From positions 4,973,428 through 5,003,408 of the forward strand of contig BFEA01000023.1 in the NCBI GenBank assembly GCA_003427395.1: 29,981 nucleotides of DNA, written 5' to 3'. Every line of letters begins with the position of its first letter. The stretch's first letter is position 1. This DNA comes from Chara braunii (Eukaryota; Streptophyta; Charophyceae; Charales; Characeae). The notes below the pieces were generated by a model. It did no database searches, was not told the origin of the DNA, and saw only the letters and a list, made by a program, of their open reading frames with translations. Of the stretch, positions 1-9,610 are shown piece after piece. Both the position numbers and the translations under genes were made by a program.

Positions 1-1
1 G

Positions 2-193
2 GAGTGGTTATCGATGGTTTTCGACAACACACCGACGCAGTGGATTGGGTTCATTGGCGTGGTCAACGACGTACGAGGTTTCTTTCTATAGGCGCATGCG
101 TACATCCAAGCCAATGTGGCGCGGCTGCCAGACGAGCATCACGGGTATGCTTCGAATTGTGACCGGGTTAGTGATATGATGCTGCTCTCATGA
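2..193 (+). pseudogene. decayed coding remnant at the window edge
   Basis: Reading from base 2, 63 codons run with a single in-frame TAG (89-91) before a TGA at 191-193. The translation looks protein-like (for example WIGFIGVVNDVRGFF, then AHAYIQANVARLPDEHHGY after the stop) and is not low complexity. I do not recognise the family. It probably enters from the left and could be a transposon-derived or host pseudogene fragment. Only the composition and the nearly open frame support it. Confidence 0.25.
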
Positions 194-213
194 TTACCCA
201 TCTGCAGACAGGT

Positions 214-292
214 CAAATTATGCACGTGCCCAGGCAAATTGTGTGCATACCCAATTTTGCCTGCCCGGTTCCTGGGCGTGAGCATAATTTTG
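214..292. repeat. imperfect inverted repeat (hairpin)
   Basis: CAAATTATGC-ACGTGCCCAGG at the left pairs with CCTGGGCGTGAGCATAATTTTG at 271-292, and inside it GGCAAATTG pairs with CAATTTTGCC. The stem has one 9-nt bulge and a loop of about 8 nt. It could be a tiny MITE or a relic. No target duplication was seen. Confidence 0.45.
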
Positions 293-1034
293 TGCTCCCT
301 AACCAAGTGCGCGTGGGACTGGGTGGATAGAAAAGTAAGGTTGGAAAGGGTCTGGGTGTAGATGCAAGTTGGGCGCTGGGACGGGGTATTGCAGGAACTC
401 TCGTCGATAAATGGGGTACATATGCAATTTCATCTACTTTATTTGTTGCCCCGCCTTCACGGTGTGTGGCCTCAAAAGGCAGCCCGGGAAAAGTCCAATT
501 GGGCGGTGCAAGGAGATGGGATTCCACACCAGCAAGACGGCCAGAGCGGGCGGCGCCCGACGGGCATTGGTGTGGAACTTCCGAAAGCCAGCCCCCCCCT
601 TCCCCCGGCTTTTAGCCATCCACCACCGGCCGTCAGGGCTATGGCCGTGAGATCGACAACGGACGCTACGTCCAATGTTTCTCTTTTCCACGTGCATCTG
701 CGGGATCTAGCGTGAGCCAATCGTCCGTTGGCCCGGAGGGGCTGGTCCTTTTTTGGTATAGCTCCATCCCCTTTCTTCTTATGTATTCAGTCGCCGTCAA
801 GGTTGTACAATGCAACTGCGTCAGAAACAACAGCAGATAAAATAAAAGGGAATATCCTTTGTATACACTCGTCATGTCAATCTCCTTTGCGACAGCAAAT
901 GCTCAAGCAGCGATCCGAAGAACGGCAACACGTGGCACGAGAAATCGTCTGCGCTCATCGCCGCCCATCGCTGCCCATCGCAGTCGAAACTTTCGTCTCT
1001 CCATATTTGACTTGCTACTGTAGTCTTTTTCTGT

Positions 1035-1039
<5 letters not shown>
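293..1039. other. unassigned upstream region of SDA1
   Basis: Short overlapping reading frames occur on both strands, but none has recognisable protein character. The stretch presumably includes the distal promoter of SDA1. I see no RNA gene or repeat beyond short C-rich runs near 590-610. Confidence 0.4.

Positions 1040-1098
<59 letters not shown>
1040..1098 (+). repeat. (CT)n microsatellite in the SDA1 5' flank
   Basis: About 29 uninterrupted CT dinucleotides, followed by a pyrimidine-rich stretch to about 1270. Pyrimidine patches near start sites are common in plant promoters and 5' UTRs, so this may be part of the SDA1 promoter or leader. That role is inference. Confidence 0.85.
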
Positions 1099-1100
<2 letters not shown>

Positions 1101-1532
1101 CGACGTAACCCGTCCTCTTCTATTTTCACTCCCTCTTCTCCCCTCCTCTTCTCTTCATCGTCGACCTCTCTGTACTTTACTCCTTCCTCGGTCCTCGGGG
1201 AATCTGCTTCTGTCCGTGATTCTTGCCCCTTTTTCCGGTTTTCTTCTTGTCATCTCTGGTTCTGCTTCTACTGTTGATCTCCTGCCCATCCCGTTCCCGT
1301 TCCCGACGCCACTGAACATATGTGTTTTTGGCTCATTAGTCAACATTAGTCAAATGCCGGCCCAACCAAACAGCAGCAGCAGTAGCAGTAGGACTAGCCA
1401 GCCAGTCTGCCTCCACCATCACCTCCACCAGTAATAGCAGCAGCAGGAGTAAAACCAGGCAGCGTGTCAGGTCGTGGTGAGGAGCTATTGGCGGGGAGCA
1501 ACAGCTGTGAAACCATCTAGTTGTCGGTGGAG

Positions 1533-3353
1533 ATGGGGGCGGCTGATCTTTTGAGTCTGCAGGGTAAGATCAAGCGGGATCCGGAGGGGTATCTAGATGA
1601 GTTTCTGGTTCATTATCGTCATTACCAGTCTCGTCTGTCCATCTTCTCTCTGAAGCCGACGGCTGAGGCCGAGGAATTCGGTGAGCTAGTCACATTCATC
1701 GCGCAGGTGGCCACCAACTTCAAGAAGCAGACAGCCGCATTCCCTCAGGAGTTGATGACTCTCCTCCGAACACATAGCAACGTTCTTAATCCCTCCTTAC
1801 GCAAGACGCTTGCCCAGGCGCTGATTCTCCTGCGCAATCGGCAGGTCATCTCCTCTTCCACTCTTCTGCCCCTCTGCTTTCACCTCTTTCGCTGCCCCGA
1901 CAAATCTCTTCGTCAGCTCTTGTACTCGCACATCGTTAACGATATCCGACGCGGCAACAAGAAACACAACAACGTCCAATTCAATCGTCCCCTTCAGAAT
2001 TTTCTTTACGACATGGTGCTCGACGAGAACGAGGTTGCTGCCAAAAAGTCGCTCGCCGTCTTGATCGAGCTCCATCGCCGCAATGTGTGGAGGGATTCGC
2101 GGACTGTCAATGTGATATCGACGGCGTGTTTTCACAAACAAGGACGAATCTTAGTGGCAGCGCTGAAGTTCTTCTTGGTGAATGACGAAGAGGGTGAAGG
2201 GGGGGATGATGAGGACGACGACGACGACGATGACGACGAAGATGGGGATGGCGGCGGCGGCGGCGGCGGCGCTGTTGGTGCGAATAAGGAGGACATTTAC
2301 AAGGCGTATCACGCGGGCGCGACGCGGAGTAAGAAGAAGAAGCAGGCGAAGCTTAAGCGAGTGATGAGAAGTATGAAAAGGTCTCAGAAATGCAAGGCCG
2401 GTGATGGTGGCGCGAGTTTCACTGCCATTCAGCTGCTGAACGATCCGCAGGGTTTTGCCGAAAAGCTGTTTGCCCGCCTGAAGTCGAGTAACGAGCGATT
2501 CGAGGTGAAGTTGATGATGATGAGCGTCATTTCTCGAGTCGTAGGTACGCATAAACTCTCCCTTCTTAACTTCTACCCCTACTTGCAGCGCTATGTGCAA
2601 CCTCATCAACGTGATGTTACCCGTCTTCTCGCGGCCGCTATTCAGGCCTGCCATGAACAGGTTCCGCCCGATGCCGTTGAGCCCTTGCTCAAGCAGGTGG
2701 TGAATCAGTTCGTCCACGATCGAGCGAGACCAGAAGTGATTGCCGTTGGATTGAACACCGTTCGAGATATGTGCTTGAGGATGCCACTGATAATGACGGA
2801 AGATCTTTTGCGAGACTTAGCTTTGTACAAGAAGGAGCGGCAGAAGGCCGTATCCAGCGCGGCACGTGGCATCATCGCGCTCTTCCGGGAGCTGAAGCCA
2901 TCGCTGTTGGAAAAGAAGGACCGAGGACGTGGCGCTGATCTGAGTGCCAAACCCTTAGAGTTTGGGGATACCACCATAGCCGAGGGTGTTCCAGGACTAG
3001 ATCTGTTGCTTCGTCAGCGTGAGGACGACGAGGAGGACGACGACGAGGGTGATGACGACGTGCACGACTCAGAGGAAGAAGAAGAAGAAGTAGAGAACGG
3101 CGATGGCGAGGGGTCAATGGTAGAAGAAGAGGAGGGAGAAGGTCGTGCAGCAGAGGGCGAGGATGACAGTGGGAGCGAGCGTGTAAGTTCCAGTGATGGC
3201 GAAGAAGACGACGAAGAAGATGATGACGACGAGGAAGATCAAGAAGACGAGGAAGATGAAGAAGAGAAAGAGGAGATGGAGGAGTCGAATAGAGGTGGTA
3301 TTAGAGAGCAAAGAAAAGGGGAAAAGGAGGGACAAGAAGAAGAAGAAGAAGAA

Positions 3354-3385
<32 letters not shown>

Positions 3386-4130
3386 AGACGATGCGATCAC
3401 GACCGCCGCCATCGAGGAGCAGGGGTGCGACGGATCGCGCAGGGAAGGAGGAGGAAGGATAGCTACCGAAGAGACGAGGAGTGGTGGGAGAAAGAAGGGT
3501 GTGGAAAATGGACATGAAAGGGAAACGAAGAAGAAGAAGATGGAGGACGTCACGATGGACATGAGCCTGAGAACTCTGAAGCGACTTGCTGCGGAAAAGA
3601 AAGCGAAGGAAGATGAAGAGAAGAAGAACATCAATGCAGAAACAGAACTGCTTAATTTGGTAAATGATGATGGGTTTCTATCTAACGAGGATTTCAAAAG
3701 GATAAGAGAATTGCAAACGAAGCAGGCGTTGGACGCGGCTATGGCGAAACACGGGATAAAGAAGCAAAATCCTGCCACAGCGGAGAGAAGGAAAAGCTTG
3801 GAGGTTCCTCTGATGAAACGGTATAATCGTGAAAACATCAACGAGAAAAGAGTGAATCCGGCAGATCTAGAGGCGAAGATAAAGAGGAGGAGAGAGAAGG
3901 AGGAGAGGATGGCCAGTGTGATGGCAGGGAGAGAAGGTAGGGAAGACTTCAGCTCCTCTGTTGCTCGAAAGAAGCAGAAAACAGGAGGAACGAGTAACAG
4001 AGAGAAGCAGAGGAAGAAGGTGCTGCCTCTGGCAGCGCAGTGGGAAAAGGCGAAGGTGAGGTCAGCGGGTAGGAAAAGGAGAGCCGGCATTGCCGCAAAA
4101 CAGTTCAAGGGGAAGAAAGCTTGGAAATAA
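1533..4130 (+). CDS. SDA1: SDA1-type 60S ribosome biogenesis protein
   Basis: This encodes an SDA1 homologue of 865 residues in one uninterrupted frame. Yeast Sda1 and human SDAD1 act in the nucleolus and nucleus in 60S pre-ribosome maturation and export. A TAG at 1518-1520 lies in frame just upstream, and the first ATG is 1533, with G at -3 and +4; TTG at 1521 is not a plausible start. Residues about 75-140 (THSNVLNPSLRKTLAQAL onward) match the conserved N-terminal NUC130/SDA1 helical region. The C-terminus shows the SDA1-domain signatures NDDGFLSNEDFKRIREL and GGTSNREKQRKK, and ends KGKKAWK. Two acidic insertions (residues about 216-247 and 493-640, with a poly-Glu run near 602-621) make it longer than the human protein (about 690) and the yeast protein (767). 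Lysine-rich segments are consistent with nuclear import. No intron is seen, and the frame is clean, so I regard it as functional, although a retrocopy is possible. Confidence 0.95.
3336..3388 (+). repeat. (GAA)n coding trinucleotide repeat in SDA1
   Basis: A run of GAA/GAG codons inside the second acidic region of SDA1 encodes about 18 consecutive glutamates. Its purity suggests recent slippage and probable length variation between individuals. The frame is kept. Confidence 0.85.
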
Positions 4131-4243
4131 TTTGAATGACGAAAGTCTTTTTTTGGTCGTCGTTATCGCGTGTTTTCATTTTCGTGTCCTGGCCGCTCTC
4201 CTGCATCCTTCAGGTCGGGGAAAAAAATCTTCCCTCCTCTCCT

Positions 4244-4274
<31 letters not shown>

Positions 4275-4560
4275 GTATCCTTTCTCTGTTTTCTTCTTCT
4301 GGAAATATAGTATTAGGATTTTCTTTGTAAATTTTTTCTCGTTGTTTCCTACTCTTTTCACCCCTCTTCCCCTCGTTTTCTCTCTCGTGTTTTCTCGTTC
4401 GCTCTCTCTCTCTCTCTGTGTTTTCCCTGGCATCCCTAGCATTCCCCCCTTTATTCCTCACCACGGCCCCACTCCCTCCCCTTTTCCCCTTTCTCCCCCT
4501 CCCTCCCCCCTAGCTTGCACCTCGCTTTAGGTCATTAGGTCAATTCCATCCATACTTCTG
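4131..4560. other. SDA1 3' flank, pyrimidine-rich
   Basis: T- and CT-rich sequence with (CT)n at 4244-4260 and (AT)n at 4260-4271, then C-rich runs at 4460-4510. It probably contains the SDA1 3' UTR. No clear polyadenylation signal and no second gene could be assigned. Confidence 0.5.
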
Positions 4561-4734
4561 TGATCAGGATTTATCCTTTCTCTTCCTCGTCATAGTTTCC
4601 CGCCCCCTCGCCTGCGTGTGCCTTCTTTGTTCACGTTCTGCCGCCGTCTCCTCCTGTGGGTTGTGAACAACAAACATCTGCCTGTTTTTGCTACTGGCAG
4701 CGAGAGTGAAATCGTTTTCACCTCGCGTTGTCCA

Positions 4735-4890
4735 AAAATTTAGGGCTCTGTTAACCGCCTCTTGTTTTAAACCACCAGTAGTAGTACTTGCTAAAGTCGT
4801 CCCCGTTAACAAGCCACAATTTTAGGAAACGTACGGGCCACTACAGGAACGACCAAATTCATCCGACTAGAAACGTTTCTACTCTTTTTT
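4735..4890 (-). pseudogene. Gag/ORF1-like coding fragment (copy 1)
   Basis: Read on the minus strand, this gives VETFLVG-stop-IWSFL-stop-WPVRFLKLWLVNGDDF followed by SKY and WWFK. The same segment recurs at 7141-7262 (+), and at 17213-17316 (-) it lies inside the longer decayed Gag/ORF1-like gene, which identifies it. It carries TGA and TAG at the same two positions as the other copies. The similarity extends to the GTTAACAGAGCCC stretch shared with 7326-7339. It is a dead fragment. Confidence 0.6.
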
Positions 4891-4912
4891 TTTTCTGCGG
4901 CTGATAACTGGG

Positions 4913-4990
4913 CCAAGCAAGTACTGGTGGTTTAAGGAGAAAACGGTCACAAGTCTCCGAAGCATTCCAACTCAATCCCGAATGCCCGGC
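4913..4990 (+). pseudogene. head-to-head partner fragment of the Gag/ORF1-like repeat
   Basis: On the + strand AGCAAGTACTGGTGGTTTAA reads S-K-Y-W-W-F-K and continues as EKTVTSLRS. It is the inverted match of TTAAACCACCAGTA/CTTGCT at 4768-4795. The two fragments therefore lie in opposite orientation within about 170 bp. The end of this fragment is uncertain. Confidence 0.4.
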
Positions 4991-5191
4991 TCATCATTGT
5001 GGTCACACTGGTTACATTAATTTTACCGTGGTAAAGTTGTCTCACCAAGGTTAAAACTTTGTCTGAGCATGGTTGTACTCGGGTTAGACTGGTTTAGCAT
5101 GGATAGGCTAGTTTACTATGGTCACACTACCTCACCCTTTTACGAAGAGTGTGGCTCACAGAGTTGTGGATGCAAATTAGCTGGGCTCCTA

Positions 5192-5696
5192 GGCTACCAG
5201 CCGGGCCGTCCGGGTCCCGGGTCCCGGGTGGATTTTTTGCAGAAAAATAAACTGAACAGCTTTTGCCTCAGGGTCACATCGAAATTCTTCACCAAATGTA
5301 GAATAAAAATTAAAATAAAAAACTATATTTTTTTAATTTTCTAGGCTACCAGCCGGGCCGTCCGGGTCCCGGGTAGCCAGCCCGTGCAACGGTGCAAGGA
5401 TCAGGTAAGGTCCCAGCAAAAAAAAAAAAAAAAAAAAATCAAAAAATTCTGAAAACAAACTATGTTATGCAGAAAAATAAACTGAACAACTTTTGCCTCA
5501 GGGTCACATCGAAATTCTTCACCAAATTTAGAATAAAAAATAAAATTAAAAAATATTTTATTTATTTTTATTTTTTTTAATTATTTTGGCCCGGCCGGGC
5601 AAGTGACCCCGGGCCACTCTGGTAGCCTAGTTAATATTTAGTTTTTATTTTTTTTTTGCCCGGCCGGGCAAGTGACCCCGGGCCACTCTGGTAGCC
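5192..5696. mobile_element. palindrome-ended TIR element (outer copy, interrupted)
   Basis: The left end GGCTACCAGCCGGGCC (5192) is inverted at the right end, where CTGGTAGCC ends at 5696. Just inside both ends lie arrays of CCCGGG/CCGGGC; the right side holds the perfect palindrome GCCCGGCCGGGC. The AT-rich core carries GCAGAAAAATAAACTGAAC and CTCAGGGTCACATCGAAATT, which recur in the inner copy. The core is broken at 5341 by an identical-type element and resumes at 5631. No coding capacity is present. The superfamily is not recognised. Confidence 0.65.
5344..5627. mobile_element. palindrome-ended TIR element (inner nested copy)
   Basis: A complete 284-bp copy running from GGCTACCAG to CTGGTAGCC, inserted in the AT-rich core of the outer copy. 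CTAG lies at both junctions (5341-5344 and 5627-5630), consistent with a short target duplication, although the palindrome makes its exact length ambiguous. Its 40-bp right end is identical to that of the outer element, so the two copies are young relative to each other. It is non-autonomous. Confidence 0.65.
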
Positions 5697-5699
5697 CTT

Positions 5700-6540
5700 G
5701 AAAAAGGCAAGGGTCTTGCGATATCATCATCATCGGGTTAACTGCCCCTGGGGATTATTTCGTTGCATTCATCTAGGTCCATTAGGATGCGAACTTGGGT
5801 CTGTAATCTGTAATTCAGCAGTTCATGGGTGTACCAAGGAGCTGAGCTGGGCTCCTTTTTTTGGGTGCTTTCAACTCTCTCTTTAGGTCGGGGGGACACG
5901 CGGCTCACCTGACGTGACCTGAGAGTCGGAACCCCGTCAGTTTTGTTTTGTAGAGCCCAAAATTTGTCCAAACCCTGTCGACAGGGTTTATTTTAGGGTT
6001 TAATTGAAGCGGAGAAGGGGGGGGTATCTTAGGTCTGACAGTTGGGAGTAAACAAAAATGACCAGTTTTGCAAGGTGGAAGTCTGAGTTGCACGGCAACG
6101 CACTTCTCCTCCCTCCCACAATTAATTGAAGTCTCTCTCATTACTGTAGGGTTGATCTGGGCCTTGGGCCTTGGGGGGGGTGGCGACAATGTGACAAGGG
6201 AGCTCTTTATGCCTGCCTCGCATTATTATTAGTCCAATGGTCAAGAGCGACTTTCTCCTCTCTTTTTTTCTGTAATATAAAATGAAATCCCATAAAGTTT
6301 AACGGAAATGAACACAACAACGAAGAATGCCAATAAAAGGGCCTCCATTTCCTCTCCTCCTCCTCCTCCTCCTCCTACAGTCCATAAATTACCGATCCGA
6401 TCCCCCCTTGAAGACGACCCCCTGCGGCTTGAAGGCGGCTAACCCTGTCGCACACCTGAAGAGCCCACCCCCTGGCCGCCCTCCTCTTTTCCTTCCCCCT
6501 TCCCCAGCCCAGTCAGACCACGGAAAAAGATCCTTAAAAA
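5700..6540. other. no gene seen
   Basis: Contains an internal palindromic run around CCTGTCGACAGGG (5972-5984), G-runs at 6017-6025 and 6173-6180, and a (CCT)n tract at 6352-6376. Short reading frames are not protein-like. No RNA gene was recognised. Confidence 0.4.
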
Positions 6541-6635
6541 ACCACCACCACCACCACCACCACCACAACAACAACAACAACAACAACAACAAAACAAAAC
6601 AAAACAAAACAAAAAAAAACGAAAAAAAAAAAAAA
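6541..6635 (+). repeat. compound microsatellite (ACC)n-(ACA)n-(ACAAA)n-(A)n
   Basis: The unit changes stepwise from ACC to ACA to a CAAAA-type pentamer and ends in poly(A). This looks like successive point changes spread by slippage. Confidence 0.9.
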
Positions 6636-6787
6636 GGAGCTCCGTGATGGCTCTGGTGTAGCCTTCCTGAGAGTGGTGCAGTTGTTTTTTCGGAAGGTTG
6701 AGTTCTGTGGGGATGTGTCTTTTGGCCGGCGGAGGGCGGAGGGCCTCCCACCTCTTCTCACAAACGTACAGTTTGTAATGGACTGTT

Positions 6788-6967
6788 GTGTCTTCTGTTG
6801 TCATCTATTTTTTTCCGTTAGCCTCAGCAATCTCCAAGCTGTTAACTGTTAATTCAGCTTGATTTGGGGCTATGTAGTGTCNTCTGTTGTCATCTATTTT
6901 TTTCCGTTAGCCTCAGCAATCTCCAAGCTGTTAACTGTTAATTCAGCTTGATTTGGGGCTATGTAGT
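6788..6967 (+). repeat. 90-bp tandem duplication containing an N
   Basis: Bases 6788-6877 and 6878-6967 are the same 90-bp unit (GTGTC-TCTGTTGTCATC onward, ending GGGGCTATGTA). An N at 6882 sits at the start of the second copy. It may be a real tandem repeat or an assembly join that repeats its overlap. A related, diverged stretch (CCTCCCACCTCT to TTGTAATGGACTG) occurs at 6740-6790 and 7070-7110. Confidence 0.8.
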
Positions 6968-7140
6968 TTTGTGAGTTCGAGCATGTGGATAGATCTTCCC
7001 AAAATGTACTGTTTTGAGACAAGGGAGCTCAGTGCAAAAAGACACATTTTGGGACAAGGGAGCTCAGTGCCTCCCACCTCTCCTCACGTAACTCCGGTTT
7101 GTAATGGACTGTTGTTTCTTCTGTTTTCATCTAGTTTCTC

Positions 7141-7262
7141 GTTGACCGGTCTACGTTCGTAGTCAGATGAATGTGGTCACTCCTGTAGTGGCCCGTACGT
7201 TTCCTAAGATCGTGGCTTGTTAACGGGCACGAGTTTAGGAAGTACTGGTGGTTTAATTTTTT
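7141..7262 (+). pseudogene. Gag/ORF1-like coding fragment (copy 2)
   Basis: The + strand reads STFVVR-stop-MWSLL-stop-WPVRFLRSWLVNGHEF then RKYWWFN. It is the same protein segment as 4735-4890 (-) and 17213-17316 (-), with stops at the same two sites. Weak similarity continues to the GTTAACAGAGCCC at 7326. It is non-functional. Confidence 0.6.
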
Positions 7263-7500
7263 AGTTTGATGGCCTTGATTTAGCTGACGTGCCCCAAATC
7301 AATGCACACCTATTGTGCCTGTTGTTAACAGAGCCCATTTTTTGTGCTGCTGGTTCGACTTGTTGGCACGGGGATTCAATGGATCCCGCGCCCTGAAGTA
7401 TCTTGGTCTTGTGGTTTTTACTATTTAGTTAGTATTTGCTGCTGGGGTTCAAACCCAGGTGGGTAATTTTTTGTTAGGCTACCTGTAGTACGTTCTAGGT

Positions 7501-7588
7501 GTATGCAAGGCTGTGGACATAAGAGTTATCCAGCCCGATAACTCTACCGGTATGCAAGGCTGTAGACAGAAGAGGTATCGGGCTGGAT
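7501..7588. repeat. 25-bp direct repeat overlapping an 18-bp inverted repeat
   Basis: GTATGCAAGGCTGT-GACA-AAGAG occurs at 7501-7525 and 7550-7574. Between and after them, ATCCAGCCCGATAACTCT (7528-7545) is inverted as AGAGGTATCGGGCTGGAT (7571-7588), giving a stem of 17 pairs with a loop of about 25 nt. Its function is unknown. Confidence 0.6.
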
Positions 7589-8140
7589 TGCTTGTTGTAC
7601 CAAAATAGCATTCCCCATCGGTGGCTTTTTGCACTCAGTACACGGTGGGAACCAGTGTCACGAACTTGCTCGGCAAGGAGAGAGCTTTGGGCAGAGCCCT
7701 AGTGCATCTGCCCTATACTTCGCCGATGCCCAATCGTTTTCAATTGTTTTCACTGTCCTCTCGTAAACGAGGATTGGGAAGGTTGGGTACCTAGGTGGGC
7801 TGGTTTTTGTGGAAGCTTTCTTTCTGCATGCCGTTTTCTGCGGAGAAGGGATCGTTGAGCTTTACAATCAAGTATGTGAGCGTTCTGATCGGTGTGTATG
7901 CGTGTGTGCATCAAATTCAATAAATCCAACACGATTACTTCATCATCAAGTTACGAGCCAACCCCTTTTCACTCCCATGTATGCCTGTCGTTTTACGGTC
8001 ATTGGGCCCGGGAGAGGAATTTGCGGTCGTCTAGCCAGCAGGTGAGACTATCACTAAGGCAAAGCCCTTGTGTTCTCTGGTCAATTGTGGACTGTTCTGC
8101 CCTCGAGTGCACAGAGAGCGATCTATGTCAAAGTGTCCTT
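7589..8140. other. no gene seen
   Basis: Mixed-composition sequence with short, non-protein-like frames on both strands. No clear repeat or RNA gene. Confidence 0.35.
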
Positions 8141-8195
8141 CACTCACACACGCATACACATACACACATACACACATACACATACACACATAGGC
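8141..8195 (+). repeat. (CACACATA)n-type microsatellite
   Basis: Degenerate CA/CACATA repeat lying immediately upstream of the left hammerhead-bearing repeat. Similar CA tracts occur at 8405-8440 and 10080-10232. Confidence 0.75.
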
Positions 8196-8305
8196 ACAGG
8201 GTTGCAGGGTGGGTGTGAGTAAAGTCGACCGCTTTTCTCAGGCGTATAGCAAGCTCTCGGCGACACGGTGAGTCCTTATCTAACAACAGTCAAATGCAGC
8301 CTCAG

Positions 8306-8357
8306 CAGACTGTCGGGCTTCGGCCTCATGATGAGTCAGTGAAAGTCTGACAAAGCA
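8306..8357 (+). ncRNA. mutated type III hammerhead ribozyme (left copy)
   Basis: CAGACTGTC precedes a GGGC-UUCG-GCCU stem I, then ATGATGA in place of CTGATGA, stem II GTCAG/CTGAC around TGAAAGT, then AAAGCAG in place of GAAACAG. Stem III pairing (AGACUGU with GCAGUUU, one G-U at the core end) persists. Core position C3 is A and G12 is A, so self-cleavage is not expected. The would-be cleavage triplet is GUC at 8312-8314. Confidence 0.65.
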
Positions 8358-9494
8358 GTTTGGAACAGAACAGTCGTGCTTTTTCTGTGGAGTTGTGTGT
8401 AGGGAACATGACAACACATACACACAGTGCCACACACACTTGACATGTCATGCTTAAATAGCTGCGAACTTCAGCCTGCTTACATGGTGGCATGTCAGCA
8501 ACATGCCATGCGTCGTCGATGTTTCCAGGAAGCTGTCATGTCATGGAAAGTATGCGGCTGTACAGTGTGGATTATCCCCGATGGCATAACCCGCCACATC
8601 CTCTCCTAGCATGTCCCACATGCAGCTTTGGGCATACAACAGCTGTACCTGTGGTTGGATCTCCTTCATCCTAAGCCAGACCAGCAACAGACACAGGAGC
8701 CTGAGGTGGAAAATAGACTCTTAGGGTGAACCACCTACTGAAATGTTATTGCTGCCAGGGGGAGCTGTTGCAGACCAGATCTTGAAACAGCCAAACACCC
8801 TAACTTTGGATCAGGCCCCGTTGTCGCCTGGCCAAGAAACGTGTTCTGCTCTGTGATGGGCCACGTGAGATTCGGCTAGCATGTGATTCACATGCTTTGT
8901 GTCGCCAGGACTATGAAAGGCATAGCCCATGCAAGTACTGTTTTTATACCTGTGATGACAGTCACCATTGCGCTCATGTGCGGCACCTTGACATGTCATG
9001 CCCTACTTGTAGGCGGGCTGGAGCGGCAATAATGCCTATACAAATGCGGTAGGCTATGCAATTGCGGTCGGCGCTCAACCACAATCAACGCGGCAAGCCT
9101 TGTACGTTAGAGCCACAGTAAAAGGGAACTGCAAGAAGAAAGAAAAGGAGTGTACCCCAAAGGAAGCCAAAGTAAAGATAGCGAAGGAAGGACCGTACAA
9201 GGGAAAGGCATTGTATTAATACTTGTGCTATAGGGGTAAAAAGATTTGCTCGTCTACAGTGTGTGCTATAGTGTGCTTCGTTGTCCACTATAGAGGTGAA
9301 ACTGCTTCAATTTTCAACCTACTCATCTCTGTGGAAAAGGGGCCGTTGTGGCGACAATTTAGAACGCACATACGCACACTGTTGGAGGGTCGGCCTGAGT
9401 GAAATCAACCACTTTTCTCAGGGGTATCGCTAAATCTGGGTGACGCGGTGAGTCCTTAATACCTCCTTATCTAACAACAGTCAAATGCATCCTG

Positions 9495-9555
9495 GACAGA
9501 TTTTATCGGGGTTGGATCTCCTTATGAGACGGGGATACTCTGACAAAACAGTCTG
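9495..9555 (+). ncRNA. mutated hammerhead ribozyme (right copy)
   Basis: Recognisable only by alignment with the left copy and with 12848-12907: TATCGGGGTTGGATCTCC in the stem I position, TTATGAGA for the CTGATGAG core, a decayed stem II, then TGACAAAACAGTCTG. Core bases and stem I are damaged, so it should be inactive. Confidence 0.5.
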
Positions 9556-9610
9556 CTCCAGTCACCCTTCTTTTGCGGAGTTGTTTATTGTGGATGCTTC
9601 GGGGTGGGCA

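Larger units (their letters stand above)
8195..9610 (+). mobile_element. degraded retrozyme-like element (two hammerhead-bearing direct repeats)
   Basis: About 220 bp at 8195-8415 recurs in diverged form at 9375-9605. Shared blocks in order are GAGT-AA-TC-ACC, CTTTTCTCAGG, CGGTGAGTCCTTA, TTATCTAACAACAGTCAAATGCA, the hammerhead remnant, and a trailing TTTT-TG-GGAGTTGT. The repeats are about 1.18 kb apart, with the same orientation. The layout resembles terminal repeats with ribozymes, as in retrozymes or Penelope-like elements. The sequence between them has no coding frame that I recognise, and I did not find a tRNA primer-binding site. The outer borders are approximate. Confidence 0.5.

Noticed and set aside
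3114-4108. Long antisense frames across the SDA1 acidic region
   Set aside because: Poly-Ser and poly-Phe translations are shadows of the Glu/Lys codons of SDA1.
7364-7460. A-box/B-box pair (TTGGCACGGGG, GGTTCAAACCC)
   Set aside because: Spacing of about 80 bp is too long for a tRNA or a typical SINE promoter, and no cloverleaf can be drawn.
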